5,597 nucleotides of DNA from positions 1 through 5,597 of the forward strand of contig JALHTV010000133.1 in assembly GCA_022866005.1 (NCBI GenBank), written 5' to 3'. Positions 1 through 4,654 of the stretch are shown here, piece after piece. The notes under the pieces were generated by a model, which searched no databases, was not told the origin of the DNA, and saw nothing but the letters and a program-made list of their open reading frames with translations. The position numbers and the translations under genes were made by a program. How positions within the stretch are numbered: position 1 is the first letter of the stretch; every line of letters starts with the position of its first letter. This stretch comes from Phycisphaerae bacterium. GTDB taxonomy: Bacteria; Planctomycetota; Phycisphaerae; SM23-33.

Positions 1-66
1 GGGGAGGGCCTGTCACTTCGCCAGAAGGTCCTTCGTCTGGTTGAGGTTAGGCACACAGTCAACAAA

Positions 67-846
67 TTGGGGGTCACGGTGTCAGTTTCGCATGGGCTGA
101 GCGCGACTTCTGCAAGAGACAGAATCAGGATATACCTGAGCGAAAACGTAGGGGTGGTGCTCGAGGGAGAAGAGTTGGCTGTTGTTTCGGGGATATCCGA
201 GTATGCGCGCCGAATAAGGGAGCTACGCGTCGAGCATGGGTACCGGATCTTGACAGGCGCATCTCCGGACCCGAACAGCGGGGTTGAGCTCAGTCCAGAC
301 GAATACCTGCTCATCTCCCCCGAGCCGGATCAGGATGCAGCCCGTCGGTGGGCCATTGCGAACCGTATCCGACGAAGCGAGCAAGGTAGTAGGGACCGAG
401 TTCTGCATTTCCTCCAGGAGAACGTAGCGCGGGTGGTAACGACCGAAGACTTGGCCTATGTCGCGAAAGGGGCTAAGGAATTCGCGCGGCGAATCCGAGA
501 GCTACGAACGGAGGAAGGGTACGCGATCGCCACCCGGTTCACGGGGCGTCCTGACCTCCGCATGGGTGAGTACGTCCTTCTATCTGCAGATCGCGTCGCG
601 GAGCCTCACGACAGGCAGATTCCGCTTGAGGTACAGCGCGAAGTCTACGAGCGAGACTGCAATACCTGCACCTTATGCGGGTGGAACACCTCCCAATGGT
701 CCGAAGGGGATCCGCGCATTCTCGAACTGCACCACATGACTGCTCATGTTTCGGGAGGCGCCAACGTTGCAGCGAACCTCAAGGTCCTATGCAGCAGGTG
801 CCACGACGGGGTGCACGCTGGAAGGATTGCCCCGCCCGATTGCTAA
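67..846 (+). CDS. HNH endonuclease with duplicated N-terminal module (probable restriction enzyme)
   Basis: Predicted DNA endonuclease of 259 aa from TTG at 67. The C-terminus is a clear HNH nuclease: zinc-ribbon cysteines C201-x2-C204 and C242-x2-C245, the ELHH motif with H222/H223, N237 in the NLKVLC segment, and H246. Two copies of a roughly 65-residue module precede it, at residues 17-84 and 109-173. Both share the pattern RDR-x5-L-x-ENV, then ARRIRELR-x-E-x-GY, then EY-x-L-x-S; they are probably winged-helix-like DNA-recognition units (inference). vsr follows after 22 bp on the same strand, which suggests a restriction-modification context. The start is uncertain. The frame stays open to base 1, so the gene may begin outside the window. 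GTG at 79, with GGGGG five bases upstream, is another candidate. Sampled lines are about 52-55% GC, lower than the right-hand genes, which is compatible with transfer. The cleavage target cannot be told from the sequence. Confidence 0.86.
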   Translation: MGVTVSVSHGLSATSARDRIRIYLSENVGVVLEGEELAVVSGISEYARRIRELRVEHGYRILTGASPDPNSGVELSPDEYLLISPEPDQDAARRWAIANRIRRSEQGSRDRVLHFLQENVARVVTTEDLAYVAKGAKEFARRIRELRTEEGYAIATRFTGRPDLRMGEYVLLSADRVAEPHDRQIPLEVQREVYERDCNTCTLCGWNTSQWSEGDPRILELHHMTAHVSGGANVAANLKVLCSRCHDGVHAGRIAPPDC

Positions 847-868
847 CCCATGCGCCTAGGGGTTGGAA

Positions 869-1291
869 ATGGATCCTCTCAGCGCGAGACAAAGAAGCCG
901 CCTGATGTCGCGCATCACGGGCCGGAACACAGGTCCCGAACTCATTGTGAGGCGACTTGCGCACGCGCTGGGGTATCGGTACAGACTGCACGTTCGCTCC
1001 GTCCCGGGTTGTCCGGACTTGGTCTTCAAGGGGCGCCGCAAGGCGATTTTCGTTCACGGGTGCTTCTGGCATCGCCACTCGTGCAGAAAGGGGCGTTCGA
1101 TGCCCTCCTCGCACAGGGCCTTCTGGAAGGCCAAGCTGGGGCGCAATCGAGCCCGGGACACAAGAACGCGGCGCACCCTCAGACGTTCGGGCTGGGGTGT
1201 GTTTGTCATCTGGGAGTGCCAGCTCACAGACCTAAAGGGAGTTGAGCGGGGTCTTATAGCCTTTCTCGGGCCGACGCACTCGAAGCCCTAG
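869..1291 (+). CDS. vsr: Very short patch repair (Vsr) DNA mismatch endonuclease
   Basis: 140-aa Vsr endonuclease. Family members nick 5' of the T in T:G mismatches that arise when 5-methylcytosine deaminates, protecting sites of a cytosine methyltransferase. Aligned by eye to E. coli Vsr, the active-site residues are present: D50 (PDLVF), H63 and H68 in the HGCFWH motif, and D97 in the NRARD segment. The structural zinc ligands C65, H70, C72 and C117 (WEC) are all there. E. coli T63 is replaced by V62, a change I believe is common among homologues. The N-terminal MSRITGRNTGPE segment is also typical. I chose ATG 869 because AGGGG at 858-862 lies six bases upstream; an in-frame TTG at 863 would add two residues. 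It follows the HNH gene by 22 bp and is probably co-transcribed. The cognate methyltransferase is not in the window. The protein looks full length and intact. Confidence 0.95.
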   Translation: MDPLSARQRSRLMSRITGRNTGPELIVRRLAHALGYRYRLHVRSVPGCPDLVFKGRRKAIFVHGCFWHRHSCRKGRSMPSSHRAFWKAKLGRNRARDTRTRRTLRRSGWGVFVIWECQLTDLKGVERGLIAFLGPTHSKP

Positions 1292-1329
1292 ATTCGAATC
1301 AGGCCCAAAGCGTTTCCCCGGTGCACGGC

Positions 1330-1344
1330 CTCCGCTTTGCGGAG
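1330..1344. terminator. Small hairpin in the convergent gap (possible weak terminator)
   Basis: CTCCGC-TTT-GCGGAG forms a perfect 6-bp stem with a 3-nt loop in the 107-bp gap between vsr and the convergently oriented lipoprotein gene. It lies 39 bp past the vsr stop and 55 bp past the lipoprotein stop. No T-run follows on either strand, so it is not a canonical intrinsic terminator. A role in ending both transcripts is inferred from position only. Confidence 0.3.
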
Positions 1345-1398
1345 AAGCTGCACACGCTGCGCGTCTGCGGAGACTGGCCGGTCCAGTGGGCGGCCTTG

Positions 1399-2061
1399 CT
1401 AGATGCCCCACTTCGGGCGGTCTGCGTCGGCCGGGACGGTATGGTCGCAGAAGACGTTGACGATGCGCTCGGCCATGGCCTCGGCCAGTTCCCGGGCGAC
1501 TTCCGTGCCGTAGGTGGGCGACGAGTCATCCACGGAGGCCGTCTCCACCTGCGGCATGGCGTATCCCTCGGGGCGGTCCATCGGCCAGAGCCGGCCGGCC
1601 TTCACGTCCACTAGGCGGATGGTCGTCCCCATCTGGCCATGCCACAGGGGGCTCTGCTGGTCATCCTTGAGGCTGAACTTATCGAGATGCACGTAGAGGA
1701 CCAGGTCGGCCCCCATCGCCTGGCCGACCTCGGCGACGCTGAGATGCTCCGTATCCGCCGTTTTGGAGCCCCACTCCACCAGCGTCTCGTAAGGCACGGT
1801 GTCGGCGGCGAGCTTCTTCTGGATGAGGTAGGCGTTCAACCGTGCGGCCAGCTCCACCTTGATCGGCTGGTATTGGACCGGGTTCAGGACGTCATCGACG
1901 AACACCAGGACCGTCTTGCCCGGCGGCGGCGTGTAAAGGGCCTTGACCCGCTGGGGCGGTTCGAACATCCACGCGAGCCGGCCCAGCCCCGGTTGGCAAC
2001 CCAACGGCATTGCCGCAAGCACGCCCAGGCACACCCACCTTGCCGCCTGCGCCTTGCTCAT
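1399..2061 (-). CDS. Hypothetical lipoprotein, paralogue of the upstream gene
   Basis: 220-aa protein of unknown function, probably exported. The N-terminus has R8 followed by a hydrophobic stretch and an imperfect lipobox, PLGC, with Cys22 as the likely lipidated residue; Pro at -3 is atypical, so lipidation is not certain. The mature part begins with a beta-strand-like segment (TVLVFVDD, 50-57), a helix (about 67-83), and then a GADLVLYVHLDKF stretch (117-129). It aligns along its length with the preceding gene: QAMGADLVLYVHL matches KQFGVDYILYVTL, and the C-terminal AEAMAERIVNVFCDH matches LLADALVKKFYDH. The alternating strand/helix order recalls the alpha/beta domain of LpoB/CsgG/TolB-N-type envelope proteins, which is inference only. 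ATG 2061 directly abuts the upstream stop (TAGATG), and a perfect AAGGAGG at 2073-2079 sits 11 bases before it, inside the upstream gene. It is the last gene of the three-gene operon. Confidence 0.82.
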   Translation of the reverse strand: MSKAQAARWVCLGVLAAMPLGCQPGLGRLAWMFEPPQRVKALYTPPPGKTVLVFVDDVLNPVQYQPIKVELAARLNAYLIQKKLAADTVPYETLVEWGSKTADTEHLSVAEVGQAMGADLVLYVHLDKFSLKDDQQSPLWHGQMGTTIRLVDVKAGRLWPMDRPEGYAMPQVETASVDDSSPTYGTEVARELAEAMAERIVNVFCDHTVPADADRPKWGI

Positions 2062-2739
2062 CTATTTCACGGCCTCCTTGTGATCGTAGAACTTCTTGAC
2101 CAGGGCATCGGCCAACAAGCGTTCGGCCTCTTCACGAACGGCGCGGTCACTCTCCCCGGGCACGCCGGCGGGCGCGGTCTCCGGATACAGCACGGCCAGG
2201 CGATCGCAGTGCCACACGCGCCCCTCCGGGTCGCTCACCCCCGCCTGGTACAGGCCGCACTCGGCCGTGATCCGCCCTCGATAGAGGTCGATGCTGCCGA
2301 CCTCGCGCGTGGTGTACTCCACCAGCGTCACGTACAGGATGTAGTCCACGCCAAACTGCTTGGCAAGCTCGGATTTCTCCAGCGTCTCCCAGTTGACGTG
2401 ATCGTTCTGGTACTGGCAGACCTTGGCCACGTCCGTGACGGATACGTTTTTCAACCGGGCGTTCATCTCGGCGCGGATCACCGAGGCCACGGTCAGGCGC
2501 GCCTGGGGGTACTCGTACTGCACGCGCGGGTCGGCGAAGATCACGATCGCCACGCGGTGACCGTCCAGGCCGGTGAACTCGGCCGGCACGTTCTTGCGGG
2601 GCAGTTCCGGGGCGGCCAGGTAGCCTGCATATCGCAGCGCCCCGCATCCGCTGACGCCCAGACAGGCAGCCAGGGCAAGCGCCGCGGCGGTCAGGCGTCC
2701 GCCGCGCACAGCGATCATGGATCGACCCGGGGCCTTCAT
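2062..2739 (-). CDS. Hypothetical lipoprotein, CsgG/LpoB-like alpha/beta fold suspected
   Basis: 225-aa predicted lipoprotein of unknown function. The signal peptide has a basic start (R12, R15), a long hydrophobic core (about 16-28) and a good lipobox, VSGC, with Cys32 as the lipidation site. After a short linker, residues 61-69 (HRVAIVIFA) form a strand, 80-96 a helix and 99-106 a strand. Then helix 121-130 leads into VDYILYVTLVEY (131-142), and the segment 147-165 looks like beta-hairpin strands. It is a diverged paralogue of the gene that follows it in the operon. ATG 2739 overlaps the DUF2752 stop by four bases (ATGA), with GGAGAG upstream, so this start is preferred. An ATG at 2718 would still leave a usable signal peptide. 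The frame remains open upstream to 3051, but that part only shadows the DUF2752 gene. Function might involve an envelope complex; nothing in the sequence names a partner. Confidence 0.83.
   Translation of the reverse strand: MKAPGRSMIAVRGGRLTAAALALAACLGVSGCGALRYAGYLAAPELPRKNVPAEFTGLDGHRVAIVIFADPRVQYEYPQARLTVASVIRAEMNARLKNVSVTDVAKVCQYQNDHVNWETLEKSELAKQFGVDYILYVTLVEYTTREVGSIDLYRGRITAECGLYQAGVSDPEGRVWHCDRLAVLYPETAPAGVPGESDRAVREEAERLLADALVKKFYDHKEAVK
2073..2079 (-). promoter_or_regulatory. Consensus Shine-Dalgarno for the last operon gene
   Basis: AAGGAGG (minus strand) lies inside the 3' end of the first lipoprotein gene, 11 bases before the ATG at 2061. It is the strongest ribosome binding site in the window. 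It supports the 2061 start and suggests the second lipoprotein can be initiated independently of, as well as coupled to, termination at the abutting TAG. Confidence 0.7.
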
Positions 2740-3221
2740 CGGATCGGCAACTCTCCAGTCCCCCATCCCACGGCCAGCCTGACTGCCCAGCTCAGCAGCA
2801 GGGCACCGACCGCCACCGGTCCCCACCAAAGCCGCGGCCGCACGTGGCCGAGGATCGGCCAGGCGGCCAGCAGCTCCACCCCGCCGGCCAACGCCGCCGC
2901 CACCAGCACCACAAACACCCCCACGCCGAACGGCTGGGCGCGGAACGCCAACGCCACATCCCCGTGCGCCATGGCCGCCAGGGACGTCGTCATCCCGCAG
3001 GTGGGACACGGCCAGCCGGTCCGGTCGAGGAACGAGCAGCTCGGGAGGCAAAGCTGCTGGTGCGTGCCCGCCCCGCTGGGATCAGGCTGCAACATCCCCG
3101 CCACCACCATCGCCGCGACAGCCACGGTCAACACCGCTGCACCCCGCAGGCGCCAAACGACGGCCGCGGGCAACCCGTGCCACCTCTGCGCGGCCGTGTG
3201 GTTGGCACATCCGCTTTCCAT
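2736..3221 (-). CDS. DUF2752 family membrane protein
   Basis: 161-aa integral membrane protein of the uncharacterised DUF2752 family. The diagnostic stretch is TGWPCPTCGMTTSLAAMAHGD (residues 68-88), with paired cysteines C72-x2-C75, followed by a helix and the AFRAQPFG turn (92-99). Two more cysteines, C58 and C62, lie just before it and could form a four-cysteine cluster. Hydrophobic segments at about 27-43, 99-120 and 133-152 give three predicted transmembrane helices, with the cysteine loop between the first two. The biochemical role of the family is not known to me. It is the first gene of the operon, and its stop overlaps the next start (ATGA). The ATG at 3221 lacks a clear Shine-Dalgarno sequence; the short leader implied by the candidate promoter may explain this. 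The length is ordinary for the family. Confidence 0.88.
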   Translation of the reverse strand: MESGCANHTAAQRWHGLPAAVVWRLRGAAVLTVAVAAMVVAGMLQPDPSGAGTHQQLCLPSCSFLDRTGWPCPTCGMTTSLAAMAHGDVALAFRAQPFGVGVFVVLVAAALAGGVELLAAWPILGHVRPRLWWGPVAVGALLLSWAVRLAVGWGTGELPIR

Positions 3222-3245
3222 AGCTGGCGCCCCGAGACAGCCGGT

Positions 3246-3274
3246 ATCGTACCCGCCGCGGCGGGCAAAGACAA
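3246..3274 (-). promoter_or_regulatory. Candidate promoter of the DUF2752-lipoprotein operon
   Basis: On the minus strand, TTGTCT (3274-3269) and TACGAT (3251-3246) are separated by exactly 17 bases, each matching the sigma-70 hexamers at four of six positions. Transcription would begin near 3238, giving a leader of about 17 nt before the ATG at 3221. The spacer contains a perfect 14-bp palindrome (3252-3265), which could be an operator or merely a product of high GC content. This is a prediction from pattern only. Confidence 0.33.
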
Positions 3275-3340
3275 ATCTTTCAACCCCGCGGACTTGCCAT
3301 CAAAGCAGCCATCGCAGGATCGCTGGGCAATTCCGCAAGG

Positions 3341-3480
3341 TACACGGCAAAGGCGTGCGACACAGAGGCACAGAGAAAGACAGTTGCCCCAAGAAACTGC
3401 CAGCCCACCCAGGGGCGTCCGGGGGTTCTTTCCTATTGTTCTGCTCTGTTGCTCTGTGGCCTCTGTGTCGCTCCGTGTTT
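3341..3480. repeat. Imperfect inverted repeat made of CACAGAG units (REP/MITE-like)
   Basis: The left arm GCGACACAGAGGCACAGAG (3357-3375) is the reverse complement of the right arm (3452-3471) except for one extra G at 3458/3459, so 19 of 20 positions agree. The arms enclose 76 bp. Each arm is itself built of short repeats: CACAGAG twice on the left (3361-3367, 3369-3375), and on the right GCTCTGTT, GCTCTGTG, GCCTCTGTG and TCGCTCCGTG back to back (3443-3477). ACACGG/CCGTGT matches lie further out. No open frame of protein-like composition spans it; the minus-strand frame reads as low-complexity Ser/Leu/Cys/Val. It sits in the divergent intergenic region, as dispersed palindromic repeats usually do. 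Whether it recurs in the genome cannot be seen here. Confidence 0.72.
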
Positions 3481-3493
3481 TGTCCTCGCGGGG

Positions 3494-3521
3494 TTGTGGG
3501 CTGGGGCCGGGCGGGTATAAT
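3494..3521 (+). promoter_or_regulatory. Candidate trpD promoter with consensus TATAAT
   Basis: A perfect -10 hexamer TATAAT lies at 3516-3521, 16 bases after a weak -35 (TTGTGG, 3494-3499). Initiation near 3528 gives a leader of about 32 nt to ATG 3560, too short for a trp attenuator or T-box. The -10 is flanked by GGGCG (3509-3513) and CGCCC (3522-3526), a possible small operator. GGGAGG at 3550-3555 is the ribosome binding site, four bases before the ATG. Confidence 0.5.
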
Positions 3522-3559
3522 CGCCCCGCGGCCCGTCGGCTCATCGCGTGGGAGGCCCC

Positions 3560-4582
3560 ATGGCAGAGCAAACTTATAGCCACGTCCTTCGTCAGGTGAT
3601 CGCCGGTGAGGACCTGTCGCGCCAGCAGGCCACCTGGGCCTTCGGGCAGATCATGGACGGACTGTGGACGCCGGCGCAGATTGCGGGGTTGCTCGCGGCC
3701 TTGGCCGCCAAGGGCGAGACGGCCCAGGAGATCGCCGGGGCCGCCTTAGCCATGCGGCAGCACGTCGTGCCCATCGAGACCGGCGGGGCGGACGTGATCG
3801 ACACCTGCGGCACGGGCGGCACGGGCCTGGCCACGTTCAACATCTCCACCGCCGCGGCGCTCGTGGCGGCCGGGGCGGGCGTGAAGGTGGCCAAGCACGG
3901 CAACCGCACGAACACCCGGCCGTCCGGCTCAGCCGACGTGCTGGTGGCGCTGGGCGTGAACATCGACGCCGACCCCGCCGTCGCCGCCCGCTGCCTGGCC
4001 GAGGCCAACGTCTGCTTCTGCTTCGCCGTCCGCTGCCACCCGGCCATGAAGCACGCCGGCCCGGTGCGGAAGGAACTGGGCGTGCGGACGATCTTCAACC
4101 TGCTGGGCCCGCTGACCAACCCCGCCGGTGCAAAACGACAGCTCATGGGCGTGTTCGACGGTGCGCTGGTCGAGACGATCGCCCGGGTCCTGCGGGCTCT
4201 GGGGGCGGTCCACGCGATGGTCGTCCACGCCGACGACGGGCTGGATGAGCTATCCACCACCGCGCCCACGAAGGTGGCGCACCTGCGCGGCGGCAGGGTG
4301 AGGACAACGATCGTCCGGCCGCGCGACTTCCACCTGCCGGCGGCCAAACTGAAGGACCTGCTGGTGAAAAGCCCGCAGGAATCGGCCGAGGTGATCCGCG
4401 GTGTGCTCAGCGGCCAGAAGGGCCCCGCCCGCGACATCACGGTCCTGAACACCGCCGCGGCCCTGACCGTGGCCGAGCGGGCCAAATCCATCGCCGGGGC
4501 CATCCCCCTGGCCGAAGCGGCCATCGACTCCGGCGCGGCCGCCGCGGCGCTCGACAAGCTCATCACCGTCAGCACTAGCTGA
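3560..4582 (+). CDS. trpD: Anthranilate phosphoribosyltransferase
   Basis: 340-aa enzyme that transfers phosphoribose from PRPP to anthranilate, the second step of the tryptophan branch, in the cytoplasm. The N-terminal helical domain (about 1-70) carries the typical LSRQQA and PAQIAGLLAAL segments. The PRPP/Mg part follows: DTCGTGG (81-87), TFNIST (92-97), KHGNR (112-116), SGSADVL (122-128), then HPAMKHAGPVR (160-170) with the presumed anthranilate-contacting Arg170, and TIFNLLGPLTNPA (177-189). GLDELS (227-232) gives the metal-binding Asp229/Glu230. Length is normal. The canonical GTGGD motif reads GTGGT here (Thr88), and the usual SS-x-SGSAD reads TRPSGSAD. ATG 3560 is preferred over GTG 3548 because GGGAGG immediately precedes it. 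No other trp gene is adjacent, so it is a stand-alone trpD, as is common in genomes with scattered trp genes. The TrpD2/YbiB subgroup is unlikely given the retained KHGNR and DE motifs. Confidence 0.95.
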   Translation: MAEQTYSHVLRQVIAGEDLSRQQATWAFGQIMDGLWTPAQIAGLLAALAAKGETAQEIAGAALAMRQHVVPIETGGADVIDTCGTGGTGLATFNISTAAALVAAGAGVKVAKHGNRTNTRPSGSADVLVALGVNIDADPAVAARCLAEANVCFCFAVRCHPAMKHAGPVRKELGVRTIFNLLGPLTNPAGAKRQLMGVFDGALVETIARVLRALGAVHAMVVHADDGLDELSTTAPTKVAHLRGGRVRTTIVRPRDFHLPAAKLKDLLVKSPQESAEVIRGVLSGQKGPARDITVLNTAAALTVAERAKSIAGAIPLAEAAIDSGAAAAALDKLITVSTS

Positions 4583-4654
4583 CCGCTGGCGAGGAAGATC
4601 CGTCGACCCGGCATCGCATAAGGGAACCGACATCGCCAGGAAAGGACCACGCAC

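Noticed and set aside
850..1245. Alternative plus-strand frames of 131 and 92 codons inside vsr
   Set aside because: Both are out-of-frame overlaps of a gene with complete Vsr active-site and zinc motifs.
1285..1310. tRNA gene or tRNA 3' fragment suggested by TTCGAATC
   Set aside because: The conserved G53-C61 pair is broken (A in place of G53), there is no acceptor or anticodon arm, and the upstream bases are vsr coding sequence. It is kept only as a low-interest palindrome.
2062..3051. Long version of the first lipoprotein starting at 3051
   Set aside because: The extra 104 residues overlap the DUF2752 gene and read as Gly/Arg/Ala-rich shadow. The ATGA start at 2739 followed by a signal peptide and lipobox explains the gene better.
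3522..3559. trp attenuator or T-box in the trpD leader
   Set aside because: The predicted leader is only about 32 nt and contains no leader peptide with Trp codons and no T-box core.
1639..3579. Plus-strand open frame of 646 codons across the middle operon
   Set aside because: It is antisense to three well-supported minus-strand genes with signal peptides, coupled junctions and a DUF2752 motif. It also runs through the intergenic repeat, and its composition is low-complexity (His/Arg/Thr/Pro-rich), typical of a high-GC shadow frame.
3128..3583. Minus-strand open frame of 151 codons through the intergenic region
   Set aside because: It is the translation of the CACAGAG inverted repeat and flanks (Ser-Leu-Cys-Leu-Cys-Val type) and overlaps the start of both divergent genes.
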